Below are positions 1 to 9,600 of a stretch of 46,884 nucleotides of DNA, piece by piece. Within the stretch, counting starts at the first letter, position 1. Each line of letters starts with the position of its first letter. The stretch is from NCBI GenBank assembly GCA_002309295.1, contig DBXF01000061.1, positions 39,386 to 86,269 of the forward strand, read 5' to 3'. The position numbers and the translations under genes were made by a program. This stretch comes from Bacteroidales bacterium UBA1219. Lineage in GTDB: Bacteria > Bacteroidota > Bacteroidia > Bacteroidales > P3. The notes under the pieces are model-generated. The model was not told where the DNA came from, did not search any database, and worked only from the letters and a program-made list of their open reading frames with translations.

Positions 1-277
1 AGTGGGCGAGACCCTGCTGGTCGTCGCGTTCCATGATGGAGCCGGCGTTCGACACCAGTCGGAACTGTATCATCTTTTCGGGTTTCTTGTTGTTACGGAT
101 GTAGTAGGTGAATCCGTTGTCGAGTTTGCCGTAACGCACTTTCTTGTCCAGGGGGACGGTGGCGTTGAGGTCGGTTTTCTTCTCTTTCGAGCCGCCGCCG
201 AGGCCGCCAAGCTGTGCGAAAGAGGCGCCGCTGAAGACGAAAGTCAGCAGGAGGGCTAATAGAAATGTTTTTTTCAT
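1..277 (-). CDS. M16-family zinc metallopeptidase, N-terminal 92 residues (cut by left edge)
   Basis: Reading leftward from an ATG at 277-275 gives a signal peptide (Lys-Lys, a hydrophobic stretch, then a cleavage-like SFAQ), a Gly-rich linker, and a segment with the usual opening of pitrilysin/insulinase-type (M16) peptidases: YGKLDNGFTYYIRNN, then LVSNAGSIMERDDQQGLAH. The final His is the first residue of the expected HxxEH zinc motif, which lies outside the window. Known of the family: secreted or periplasmic zinc peptidases with paired domains, often about 900 residues in Bacteroidota. The family call rests on the N-terminal half-motif only. It lies 33 bp downstream of the XRE regulator gene on the same strand. 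Confidence 0.85.
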   Translation of the reverse strand, partial: MKKTFLLALLLTFVFSGASFAQLGGLGGGSKEKKTDLNATVPLDKKVRYGKLDNGFTYYIRNNKKPEKMIQFRLVSNAGSIMERDDQQGLAH

Positions 278-310
278 TGCGGTAAGTTTTTTATGATTAT
301 ACTATTTATT

Positions 311-526
311 TTATTTGTTGTTTTCGTCGGAAAATTCGAGTATGTCGCCGGGCTGGCAGTCAAGCACCTTGCAGATGCTCTCGAGGGTGGAGAAACGGAT
401 GGCTTTGGCCTTGCCGGTTTTGAGTATGGAGAGGTTGGCGGGGGTAATGTCCACCTTCTCGGCGAGTTCGTTGAGCGACATCTTACGCCGGGCCATCATC
501 ACATCCAGATTTACCACTATTGCCAT
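311..526 (-). CDS. Small XRE/YozG-type helix-turn-helix regulator
   Basis: A 71-residue protein made almost wholly of a Cro/CI-type DNA-binding domain: LNELAEKVDITPANLSILKTG is the helix-turn-helix, and the C-terminal half (FSTLESICKVLDCQPGDILEF) is the usual end of YozG-type regulators. It starts 13 bp after the stop of the DUF2975-like membrane protein on the same strand, so the two are probably co-transcribed. DUF2975 membrane proteins and YozG-like regulators are a recurrent pair, suggesting a membrane-linked regulatory unit; the signal and targets are unknown. Confidence 0.9.
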   Translation of the reverse strand: MAIVVNLDVMMARRKMSLNELAEKVDITPANLSILKTGKAKAIRFSTLESICKVLDCQPGDILEFSDENNK

Positions 527-539
527 ACCTTGCTGAGTG

Positions 540-1235
540 TTAGATTGTTAAGTCTTGGTCTTCTTGCATCTGTATGCCGATATGGAATATCTCGGCAATG
601 AAAAGTATCACCAGTCCGAACATCAGGCGAACGAAATGCAGGGTGAAACCGGTGTTGGCCACAATGTCGGTGGATTCTAGGAAAGGTTTGATGTATTGCA
701 GCTCGCAGTATTTGGCAAAATCGATGCACAACGACATCAGTATCAGCGCAATGGCGATGACTTTGAGGTAGCGTATGCTTTTCTTTTGGAAGATTTTGCC
801 CTGTTTGAACGATTTGTAAAGCGAGCGGAGTTCGAGGAAAATGAAGATGAAAATCACCAGAAGTATCAACACCGTGACGAACTGCAGCACTATGGCTGTG
901 GTGGCCAGCGGCGAGCTGAGGCGGCTCTCGTCGGTGGAGAGCACCGAAACGTCGATACGGTTCACATGCGCGCTGATGGCGAGGGAGGTATCGGCAGGGT
1001 TGTCGATAACGAAGTCGTGGGCGGTGCTGTTGGCCTTGTTGCGGATGTCGGTAACCATAACGTAGGAGGCGTTGCTTTTGTCGCCCAGCAGACGGCTGTT
1101 GACGCGGTCAAAAGTGTAGTAGTCGTCGGACGACACCACCTCGGTGAGGAACAGCCCTATGCACAACAGCAGCAGACCGATGAAAACGGCGTAGATAATG
1201 CGCAGGTGCCGAAGGTATTTGTTTACGTTGTTCAT
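540..1235 (-). CDS. DUF2975-like four-helix membrane protein
   Basis: About 231 residues with four hydrophobic segments (roughly residues 13-33, 122-142, 163-183 and 205-225, counted from the chosen start) and a polar loop between the first and second. This layout, and the adjacent XRE gene, fit DUF2975. The reading frame extends upstream to 1256, but I place the start at the ATG at 1235 (MNNVNKYLRHLR). The promoter -7 box lies at 1274-1267, so transcription would begin at about 1260, too close for the upstream start to carry a ribosome-binding site. Function is unknown; a membrane partner of the adjacent regulator is the likely role. Confidence 0.8.
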   Translation of the reverse strand: MNNVNKYLRHLRIIYAVFIGLLLLCIGLFLTEVVSSDDYYTFDRVNSRLLGDKSNASYVMVTDIRNKANSTAHDFVIDNPADTSLAISAHVNRIDVSVLSTDESRLSSPLATTAIVLQFVTVLILLVIFIFIFLELRSLYKSFKQGKIFQKKSIRYLKVIAIALILMSLCIDFAKYCELQYIKPFLESTDIVANTGFTLHFVRLMFGLVILFIAEIFHIGIQMQEDQDLTI

Positions 1236-1266
1236 TTTTTGACGTGTTACTTCCAATTTGGTTTTG

Positions 1267-1298
1267 CAAAGTTACGTACTTTTTTTGAATTGAGCAAA
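1267..1298 (-). promoter_or_regulatory. Promoter for the DUF2975/XRE pair
   Basis: On the minus strand, TTTG (1298-1295), a 20-bp spacer and TAACTTTG (1274-1267) fit the Bacteroidota vegetative promoter. It lies about 30 bp upstream of the chosen start. Confidence 0.7.
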
Positions 1299-1456
1299 TT
1301 TTTTATCGAAAAACGATAAATATTTTTTGTTAAAAAATAAAACTATCTGTGTAGTAAGATGTTAGAAAATGAAAATTTTTTCGTTTTTATTGATTTTTCT
1401 CCGAAAAAAGATGTGCGGGGTTGTCATTTTTGGAAAAAAGAGAAGTTTTTTCCGAT

Positions 1457-1487
1457 TTTGAAAATTGCGGAAAAAATGTTACATTTG
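1457..1487 (+). promoter_or_regulatory. Promoter for lysS
   Basis: TTTG (1457-1460), a 19-bp spacer and TACATTTG (1480-1487) fit the Bacteroidota promoter form. It leaves a leader of about 85-90 nt before the lysS start. The 1257-1582 intergenic stretch otherwise holds only A/T-rich DNA and the divergent promoter. Confidence 0.7.
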
Positions 1488-1582
1488 CAAAAGTGTCGCA
1501 ACAGCGTTGTTGTGGCGTAAGGCGGTGTCAGTTAGCGATATACGCCCGATATTATTATACGTACCATCAAAAAAACAGACTT

Positions 1583-3301
1583 ATGGCAATAGAACTCAGT
1601 GAACAGGAACAAATTCGCAGAAACTCTTTGAACGAGCTTCGCAAGCTTGGTATAAACCCCTATCCCGCAAATCTTTACGAGGTGAACGTGAAGACTTCGG
1701 ACATCCACGAACAGTTTCCGAAGGACAACACGCTTTTCCAGAATGTAAGCATAGCTGGACGTATTATGAGCCGCCGTATCATGGGTGCGGCGTCGTTTGT
1801 GGAGCTGCAGGACAGCTACGGCCGCATTCAGCTTTACATCAAACGCGACGAGATTTGTCCGGGCGAGGACAAGACTCTGTACAACACTGTGTTCAAACGT
1901 CTTACGGATATCGGTGACATAGTGGGAGTTACGGGCTATGTGTTCGTTACCCAGATGGGCGAGATAAGCATACACGTGAGCACTTTCACCCTGCTGAGCA
2001 AGTCGCTGCGTCCGCTGCCCATAGTGAAAGAGAAGGACGGCGTGGTGTACGACGCTTTCACCGACCCCGAACAGCGTTACCGTATGCGTTACGTGGATCT
2101 GATTGTAAATCCGCAAGTTAGGGAAACTTTCGTGAAACGTGCCCAGATAATGAAAACCATGCGTCAGTATTTCGACGAACAGGGTTATCTGGAAGTGGAA
2201 ACGCCTGTGCTTCAGCCTATTCCCGGAGGAGCCGCAGCACGTCCCTTCATCACCCACCACAACAGTCTGGATATCGACCTCTACCTCCGCATTGCCGACG
2301 AGCTGTATCTGAAACGTCTTATAGTCGGCGGATACTCAGGAGTTTACGAGTTTTCCCGCAATTTCCGCAACGAGGGCATGGACCGCACCCACAACCCCGA
2401 ATTCACCGCCATGGAGATTTACGTGGCCTACAAGGACTACAACTGGATGATGACGTTCACCGAAAACCTGTTGGAGCGCATTGCCATGGCCCTGCACGGC
2501 ACCACCAAGGTGAAAATCGGCGACAACGAAGTGGATTTCCGTCCGCCATTCCGCCGAGTGCCTATGATTGAGCTTATCAAGGAGCAGACTGGCGTGGATG
2601 TGAGCGGTATGGACGAGGCCCAGCTGCGCGAGGTGTGCGGCAAACTCGGTGTGGAAATCGACGACACCATGGGCAAAGGCAAGCTCATCGATGCCATCTT
2701 CGGCGACAAGTGCGAGCACCTGCTCATACAGCCCACTTTCGTGATAGACTACCCGCGCGAGATGTCGCCTCTGTGCAAGCGTCACCGCGACAACCCCGAG
2801 CTTACCGAGCGTTTCGAGCTGTTTGTCAACGGCAAGGAGCTGGCCAACGCCTACAGCGAGCTCAACGACCCCATCGACCAGCTGGAGCGTTTCCAGGAGC
2901 AGCTGCGCCTGAGCGAGAAAGGCGACGACGAGGCTATGTTCATCGACATGGACTTCGTGCGCGCCCTCGAGTTCGGCATGCCGCCCACGTCGGGAATGGG
3001 TATCGGTATCGACCGTCTGACGATGTTTATGACCGGCGAGCAGTCGATACAGGATGTGCTCTTCTTCCCGCAGATGAAACCCGAGCAGAAACCGCGTGTG
3101 AGCACCGACGAGGAGTTCAAGGCCATCGGCGTGCCCGAGCCGTGGATACCGCTGTTGCGCAAGATGGGATTCAACACCGTGGCCGCCCTCAAGGAGGCCA
3201 ACGCCAACAAGCTGTTCAACGACCTCAACGGCCAGCGCAAGAAAAACAAACTCGACATCGCTCCCCTGAAAAAGGAGGAGGTGGATGCGTGGTTGGGATA
3301 A
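1583..3301 (+). CDS. lysS: Lysyl-tRNA synthetase, class II
   Basis: Charges tRNA-Lys with lysine in the cytoplasm. The 572-residue protein has the N-terminal OB-fold anticodon-binding domain (residues about 60-150, with IAGRIMSRRIMG and a GRIQLYI strand), class II motif 2 (RNEGMDRTHNPEFTAMEIY near 262) and motif 3 (GMGIGIDRLTMF near 470). A tail of about 65 residues (GVPEPWIPLLRKMG... to WLG) resembles the helical extension seen in Bacteroidota LysRS. The frame is open from 1421, but the ATG at 1583 begins the usual MAIELSEQEQ sequence and lies downstream of the promoter at 1457-1487. A weak 6-bp stem (GCGGAC/GTCCGC, 3332-3365) follows the stop; it may not terminate fully, and the next gene begins 83 bp on. 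Confidence 0.97.
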   Translation: MAIELSEQEQIRRNSLNELRKLGINPYPANLYEVNVKTSDIHEQFPKDNTLFQNVSIAGRIMSRRIMGAASFVELQDSYGRIQLYIKRDEICPGEDKTLYNTVFKRLTDIGDIVGVTGYVFVTQMGEISIHVSTFTLLSKSLRPLPIVKEKDGVVYDAFTDPEQRYRMRYVDLIVNPQVRETFVKRAQIMKTMRQYFDEQGYLEVETPVLQPIPGGAAARPFITHHNSLDIDLYLRIADELYLKRLIVGGYSGVYEFSRNFRNEGMDRTHNPEFTAMEIYVAYKDYNWMMTFTENLLERIAMALHGTTKVKIGDNEVDFRPPFRRVPMIELIKEQTGVDVSGMDEAQLREVCGKLGVEIDDTMGKGKLIDAIFGDKCEHLLIQPTFVIDYPREMSPLCKRHRDNPELTERFELFVNGKELANAYSELNDPIDQLERFQEQLRLSEKGDDEAMFIDMDFVRALEFGMPPTSGMGIGIDRLTMFMTGEQSIQDVLFFPQMKPEQKPRVSTDEEFKAIGVPEPWIPLLRKMGFNTVAALKEANANKLFNDLNGQRKKNKLDIAPLKKEEVDAWLG

Positions 3302-3384
3302 CGGCCGCGAGCACCATACATACCGCTTTTAGCGGACGTGCTGATTGATTCCACAGGCTGTCCGCACAAAAAATTTATGTTACT

Positions 3385-4845
3385 ATGGCAAATACGAATC
3401 TTGCAAACGCCAAGACGGCGAAGAACGACGAGTTCTACACCCAATATCCCGATATCCAGAAGGAGATAAATGCTTATCTGGACTACAATCCCGATGTGTT
3501 TCGTGGTAAGACGGTGCTGCTGCCTTGCGACGACCCCGAATGGAGCAATTTTACAAAGTTCTTTGCGCAAAACTTCGAACTGCTGGGCTTGAAGAAGCTG
3601 ATTTCCACCAGCTATGCCCCTGAAAGCAAGAAGTACAAGATGCCGTGGCAGCCAACACTTTTCGAGACGGAGCAACCTTATTATGATGTGGACAAAAGCA
3701 AGGCGCATGGCAAAATTTTTGTGCTGGACCGTGATGTAACAGGCGATAATCGCATTAACATAGATGATTTGCAATGGCAATATTTGAAAGGAGACGGCGA
3801 TTTCCGCAGCAAGGAAATACGTAAGCTCCGCGACGAGGCGGATATTATCGTTACAAATCCCCCGTTCTCGCTATTTAGGGAGTTCGTTGCATGGCTGATG
3901 GAAGCGGAGAAGAAGTTTGTTATCATTGGAAACATGAATGCGATTACCTACAAGGAGATTTTCCCGCTGCTTAAAGATAATAAAATGTGGTTGGGCAATG
4001 GCTTTCAAGGCGGTAATGCATATTTCAGGGTTGAAATGCCCCGAGAATCATACGCAGACGGAGTTTATGACGAAAACACCAGCCTTGTAAAATTCCGTAA
4101 CTGCTGCTGGTTTACCAATATTGACCATGGTCGTCGTCACCAGCCGTTGAGACTGATGACAATGGCGGAGAATATTAAGCACAGCAAACACAAGGAGATA
4201 AGAGGGGTCGGGTACAAGCACTACGACAACTACGACGCCATTGAGGTGCCATATACAGATGCCATTCCCAGCGACTATGTGGAATGTTTGGGTGTGCCCG
4301 TCTCTTTTTTGGACAAATACAATCCCGAACAATTTGAAATCATCGGAGCAACAGAAAGCGAGGGCAAAGGTTTCTCCAACGGTCTGTGGTATCCCGAAAG
4401 CGGTATTTCCCAGGCAATGGTGGAAGGTTTGCGAGTTTATAAGAGAATCTTTATAAGGGTAATAGGGGGGGGTATCTACCTGAATATCAATGATTTGCAA
4501 ATATATATAATGAATACATACGGTTATACGGAAGACGAAGTGCAAGTTGTAAGCGGTGTTATGGGAGTGCCTATCTCGTTTTTGGACAGATATTGTCCCG
4601 AGCAATTTGAAATTTTAGGGCTTACTCAATTTGGTTGTCATGACAAGTTGCCTGACACACGACGTTACAACGACTATAAGGAATATCTTACATTAGGAGA
4701 TATTGAAACAGGGGCTTCTGGAGCCAAAACAAATGAAAATGCTGTTATTATTGGTAAAGGAACGAAAAAAACATACTATAAAAATTCCGAAGGACGTATA
4801 GTACATTCTGAATATAAAAGAGTACTCATCCGCAAAAGGCAATAA
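3385..4845 (+). CDS. EcoRI-family adenine-specific DNA methyltransferase
   Basis: 486 residues with the start typical of EcoRI-family N6-adenine methylases (AKNDEFYTQYPDIQKEI), a strand and loop FRGKTVLLPCDDPEWSNF for S-adenosylmethionine binding, and the catalytic motif TNPPFSLFREF near residue 157. It would methylate adenine in a short recognition site to mark self DNA. It is longer than classical EcoRI methylase (about 326 residues). The extra length includes two copies of a short module, GVPVSFLDKYNPEQFEIIG and GVPISFLDRYCPEQFEILG, about 95 residues apart, probably part of target recognition. The next gene starts 3 bp after the stop, and a DUF262-HNH nuclease follows, so this is probably the modification arm of a restriction-modification set. 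The recognition site cannot be read from the sequence. Confidence 0.9.
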   Translation: MANTNLANAKTAKNDEFYTQYPDIQKEINAYLDYNPDVFRGKTVLLPCDDPEWSNFTKFFAQNFELLGLKKLISTSYAPESKKYKMPWQPTLFETEQPYYDVDKSKAHGKIFVLDRDVTGDNRINIDDLQWQYLKGDGDFRSKEIRKLRDEADIIVTNPPFSLFREFVAWLMEAEKKFVIIGNMNAITYKEIFPLLKDNKMWLGNGFQGGNAYFRVEMPRESYADGVYDENTSLVKFRNCCWFTNIDHGRRHQPLRLMTMAENIKHSKHKEIRGVGYKHYDNYDAIEVPYTDAIPSDYVECLGVPVSFLDKYNPEQFEIIGATESEGKGFSNGLWYPESGISQAMVEGLRVYKRIFIRVIGGGIYLNINDLQIYIMNTYGYTEDEVQVVSGVMGVPISFLDRYCPEQFEILGLTQFGCHDKLPDTRRYNDYKEYLTLGDIETGASGAKTNENAVIIGKGTKKTYYKNSEGRIVHSEYKRVLIRKRQ

Positions 4846-4848
4846 AAA

Positions 4849-5436
4849 ATGAACGATATGGATTCGCAGAGTATAATATTGAAGCCGGAGTTGCTGGCAG
4901 TAGTCCACAACAACATTGTCATTATCAACGACAAAGCTGTTATTGCCGATGCGGACGTGGCTTTTCTTTATGGAGTGGAGACAAAACGTGTGAATGAAGC
5001 CGTTCGCAATAATCCCGACAAGTTCCCCTCTGACTATATGTTTGAATTGAACCCGGAGGAGCTGTTGTATTTGCGGTCGGAATTTTCGTCCACAAAAGTT
5101 TCCACGAAAAGTCGTACGGCAACGAAAGTGTTTACAGAAAAAGGGCTGTATATGCTTGCCACAATTCTGAAGAGCAAGAGAGCTTTGGACGTAACGTTTG
5201 CCATAATAGAGACCTTTGCAAGGGTGAGAAGTCTGAAACGGGAACTTGTAGATTTGCACAAGGAACAGGACAAGGAAAAACAAATGTCGAAGATGAGGCA
5301 TTTCGGCGAAACACTTTCCGAGATAGTGATGCCCGATCTGGAAACTACCGAAACGGAATCCACACTGGAACTGAATTTCCTTATCGGAAAGATAAAACAT
5401 ACTGTGAAAAGAACAAAAAAAGCGGAGGGTAAATAA
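4849..5436 (+). CDS. ORF6N-domain protein
   Basis: 195 residues. Residues about 15-100 (NIVIINDKAVIADADVAFLY, NPDKFPSDYMFEL, then the FTEKGLYMLATIL helix) match the ORF6N domain, a DNA-binding module related to phage antirepressors and common as a single gene in Bacteroidota. The C-terminal third is a charged helix likely to form a coiled coil (residues about 120-160). It lies between a methylase (3-bp gap) and a DUF262-HNH gene (11-bp gap), so it is probably translated from the same message. A regulatory role for the restriction genes is plausible, but the family is widespread outside such loci, so that part is inference. Confidence 0.88.
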   Translation: MNDMDSQSIILKPELLAVVHNNIVIINDKAVIADADVAFLYGVETKRVNEAVRNNPDKFPSDYMFELNPEELLYLRSEFSSTKVSTKSRTATKVFTEKGLYMLATILKSKRALDVTFAIIETFARVRSLKRELVDLHKEQDKEKQMSKMRHFGETLSEIVMPDLETTETESTLELNFLIGKIKHTVKRTKKAEGK

Positions 5437-5447
5437 AATCAATCACA

Positions 5448-6617
5448 ATGAAGACAGAACTTAAAATTTATACCGTCGAGCAGATTTGCGACGGCTTCGA
5501 ATACAACGAGCTTGAAGGGAAAGGCCTGTATGGTTTGGCTGGCCAGCTGACTATCCAGCCGGAGTATCAGCGTAACTACATCTATGCCGACGGGAAGCGC
5601 GATGTGGCAGTGATTGAATCCGTTTTGAAAGGCTATCCGCTCGGACTTATATATTTCAACAAAGTGGACGGCGGGCGGTTGGAAGTGCTTGACGGTCAGC
5701 AGCGTATTACTTCTCTCGGTAGATTCCTGAAGAATAAGTTTGCGGTAAAGATTAACGGACTGGAACAAATTTTCGACGGATTGGACGAAGGCAAACAGCA
5801 GAAGATTCTGCAAACAAAGTTGCTGGTATATATTTGTGAGGGCGAGGGCGAACACGCAGAGGAAGAAATCAAGGAATGGTTTAAGACCATCAACATTGCA
5901 GGTATTCCGCTCAACCACCAGGAAGAATTGAATGCAGTCTTTAGTGGTCCTTTCGTTACATTGTGCAAGGCCGAGTTCAGCAATTCGCAAAACGCAAACA
6001 TCCAGAAATGGGAATCGTATGTGAAAGGTCCCGCAAACCGTCAGATGTTTTTGGCTACCGCTATGGAATGGGTGAGCAAGGGGAATGTGGACGGATATAT
6101 GTCAGCCCATCGTCGTGACGAGAATATCAACGAGATAAAAACCTATTTCAACACTGTTATCGACTGGGTGGACAGCAAGTTCGACGATGTTTATGACGAA
6201 ATGCAGGGCTTGAACTGGGGTGAACTATACGAACGTTTCCATAATCAAGCTTATAATCACTCTGAGTTGTCGGCAAAGGTCTATGAACTGATGCACGATG
6301 ACTATGTAGGGAACCGCCGGGGAATCTTCGAATACGTGCTTGGCGGCTGTCAGGAGACAAAACTGTTGAATGTCCGCCTGTTCGACAAACCCACAATGCG
6401 AAAGGTCTATCAGCAGCAGACCGACAAGGCTAAAGCGGAAGGAACAAGTAACTGTCCCTACTGTGCCATCGGCCATGATGCTAACCGCCAGCGCATCTGG
6501 AAACTGGAGGAAATGGATGCCGACCATGTAACGGCATGGAGCAAGGGCGGCAGTACAGACATAGAGAACTGCCAAATGTTGTGCAAGACGCATAACAGAG
6601 CGAAAGGGAACAGATAA
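5448..6617 (+). CDS. DUF262 (GmrSD-like) protein with C-terminal HNH endonuclease
   Basis: 389 residues. The N-terminal half is a DUF262/ParB-like fold: QPEYQRNYIY near 37-46 and LEVLDGQQRITSL near 78-90, whose DGQQR motif is the nucleotide-binding/hydrolysis signature of GmrS-type proteins. The C-terminus is an HNH nuclease: CPYC near 335, MDADHVTAWSKGG near 356 and NCQMLCKTHNRAKG at the end, giving a Cys-bound metal site and the catalytic His. GmrSD enzymes are best known as NTP-dependent type IV nucleases that cut modified DNA. Here a methylase gene is two genes upstream, so a methylation-sensitive (type II-like) use is equally possible. All visible motifs look intact. Confidence 0.9.
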   Translation: MKTELKIYTVEQICDGFEYNELEGKGLYGLAGQLTIQPEYQRNYIYADGKRDVAVIESVLKGYPLGLIYFNKVDGGRLEVLDGQQRITSLGRFLKNKFAVKINGLEQIFDGLDEGKQQKILQTKLLVYICEGEGEHAEEEIKEWFKTINIAGIPLNHQEELNAVFSGPFVTLCKAEFSNSQNANIQKWESYVKGPANRQMFLATAMEWVSKGNVDGYMSAHRRDENINEIKTYFNTVIDWVDSKFDDVYDEMQGLNWGELYERFHNQAYNHSELSAKVYELMHDDYVGNRRGIFEYVLGGCQETKLLNVRLFDKPTMRKVYQQQTDKAKAEGTSNCPYCAIGHDANRQRIWKLEEMDADHVTAWSKGGSTDIENCQMLCKTHNRAKGNR

Positions 6618-6629
6618 TAAAACCACACT

Positions 6630-9600
6630 ATGAAAAATTTCACGGTTTATCGCGCTTCGGCGGGGTCGGGAAAGACATTCACCCTTGTGCGTGAGTATCT
6701 TACACTCGCTCTTTGCGGTGGAAGCGACGAGGCAATAAAGCACGACTTCCGCCATATTTTGGCCATCACCTTCACCAACAAGGCCACTAACCAGATGAAG
6801 GAAAAAATACTGGAGTACGTGGGCGCCCTGCAGGATCCTGTCAAGCGCGACAGTGACGACATACGTCCCATGGCCGACGAGCTGTGCAAGGCGCTTGACA
6901 TTACCGACCTCAACGAACTCTCGCGACGGGTTGCCATTCTTCAAAAGGCCATTCTACACAACTACTCCGATTTCTCGGTATGCACCATCGACAGCTTTAT
7001 GAACCGCATTGTGCGTACCTTTGCCGTCGACCTCGGATTGTCGCCGCGTTTCGAGATATCGATGGACGCCGACATTTTGCTCGATACGGCTGTGGACAAG
7101 CTGATAGCCGATATCAGTCCGGACAATCCCGAAATAACAGATATACTACTGAAATATTCGCGTAACGAAATGGAAGAGGGTGGAAGTTTCAAAGTGCGTA
7201 ACAGAATCCGCAAAGCCTCCGAAGCCATTGTGAAAGAGGATTTTTTGGAAAGGTATAAATATTTGAAAGACATATCTTTGCAGGAGTTCTGCGAATATGC
7301 CGACATTCTTAAGAAAAAGAACGGCGAATATGAGGTTTTTGTAAAGGGTGTGGCAGACGAAATATGCAAAGACATTGCTGAAAAAGGGTTTAGCGATGAT
7401 GATTTTGCCGAAAAAAGTAAGGGATTGTATTCCTATTTCCGAAAAATTTCCGACAGAGACTTCAGCAAGATAAGCGGCACTGCAACTATCCAAAAAATTA
7501 TTGACGGCGACCAAATCGCCCACAATTCGTCCAAACGAAAGGACGAAGTTGAAGCCCTTGCCCCGAAGATGCGAGAGGCGTTTTCCGAAATACAATCGGG
7601 AAGCAAGGAATATGTTACGCGTAAGGTATTGTTGGCCAATATTTTCCAGATGGCATTGTTGAAAGATGTGCGTGACAAGATGACGGAGTACTACTCCGAG
7701 AGCGAGATTTTGCACATTTCGGAAAACAACAAACGAGTGTCGGAGGAGGTGAGGAAAGAGGAGGCACCGTTTATTTTCGAGCGTCTGGGCTGTCGTTACA
7801 GGCATTTTCTTATCGACGAATTTCAGGATACTTCCATAATGCAGTGGCAGAATTTGTTGCCGCTTATCACCAACGGATTGTCGGAAGGACATCGCTCGTT
7901 GATAGTGGGCGACGGCAAGCAGGCCATCTACCGTTTCCGTCAGGGCGATGTGGAGCAGTTCCAGCACATGATTACCAAAGTCCCCGACAAAGCCTCGGAA
8001 ATCACCCGCCGTCATTACGAATCCATAATCCGCAACGGCGAGGAGGTTCCGCTGGGTACTAACTTCCGCTCCTGCGGCATCATTGTGGAGTTCAACAACC
8101 ACTTTTTTACCTATCTCGAAAAGCAGTTGCAGGGCACAGATATGAAAAGCGGACTGATGCACGAGATTTATGTGGGCGATGACGAGGAACATCCGTCGCT
8201 GGCGCAGGAAGTTTGTCCCGGCAAAGACAACAAAGGTTATGTGGAAATTGCCTTTTTCGACAAGGACCACTTTGGCGACGACGCCCCCATGCATATCTAC
8301 AAAACGCTCTGCCACCTGAAATCTATCGGCTACAACTACAAGGACATAGCCATTCTTTCGCAGACCAAGGACACTCTTTCGAACATAAATATGGAGCTTG
8401 CCGCCATCAACGAGCGGGAGCGGGGTTTGAAGGACCTGCAGTTTGCCTCGGCGGAATCGCTGCGACTGTCGAAAAATCCCGACAGCGGCATGTTGCTTTC
8501 GTTGCTGAAATACGTCCACAACGGCGACGAGAAGGTGCATAAGTTGGAAATTGCCGAATATCTGAGCAGCCATGGCCATCCGCAGTTCGACTGCAATATT
8601 TTTGTTGCCGAAGATGCTTTTGACAAGGCCATATCCGAGGAGTTCCCCGATTTCAACCGCAACCGCCTTCTGTCGCAAACCCTCTATGACTGTTGCTACA
8701 ATCTGATACGCATCTTCGGCATACCGCAAACGCCTTATATTTACACGTTTTTGAACAAAGTGGCCGACTATTCGGTGTATAACCGTACCGACCTGGGCGG
8801 TTTCCTCGAATGGCTCGACGACAAATGGAGCCAATTGTCCACCACCACTTCCGACGATTTGGATGCCATCAACCTGATGACGATACACAAATCGAAAGGA
8901 CTTGAATATGACGTGATTATATATTACGACAAGAAACCGTCCGACCATCCAGGCATATCTTGGGTGGATATTGACAAAACCACTCTCGGCATTGGGGATG
9001 AGGACATTCCGAATGTTGGGGTGGGAATGGTGAAATTTACCCAGAGTGCCAATTTGGAAAACACCTTTTTCGATGAGGATTACCTTATTGAGAGGCAGAA
9101 GAAAAGCATTGACGAACTCAATTTGCTGTATGTGGCTCTTACACGTCCCAAACGGCATTTGTACGTGCTTGCCAAATCCACCAAGGATAAGGACGACGGC
9201 AAGAAAAAGAAAAGTAGTTCCGGTAAGTCATCGTCGTCGCTTATAGGCATTTTGGAAGGGTATGTAAACACCGATGCATCGGGTTTCGGAAAGGAGGATG
9301 GCGTTGATGTGAGTGTATATTCCAAAGGAGACAGGAAGTTTGGCAAAGGCGATTCGCCGGTTTCTGAATCGTGCTATCTGCAAGCCAACACCACCAAACC
9401 GTGGACCGAGCGTATAAACATCGTTGGTCGCACCGACTCCATAATGCAGCCCGATGAAACCCCGCAACAGAAGGTCGGAAACATAGTTCACGAAATACTT
9501 TCGAAAATCGGCACCCTCGACGAGGTGGAGCAGGTGAAAAACGACTTTTTCGCCGAAGCAAAGCTCGACAATGAGCTGGTACAACAAGTGTCGGACCTTC

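Noticed and set aside
3332..3365. Strong terminator after lysS
   Set aside because: The stem is only 6 bp with a 22-nt loop and no proper T run, so I mention it within the lysS entry but do not list it.
4849..5436. Prophage signal from the ORF6N (antirepressor-like) gene
   Set aside because: No integrase, packaging, capsid or lysis genes are nearby, and ORF6N genes are common singly in Bacteroidota chromosomes.
7146..9158. Long open frame (670 codons) on the minus strand inside the AddA-like gene
   Set aside because: The plus frame carries every helicase motif in order; the opposite frame shows no recognisable domain and follows the codon pattern as a shadow.
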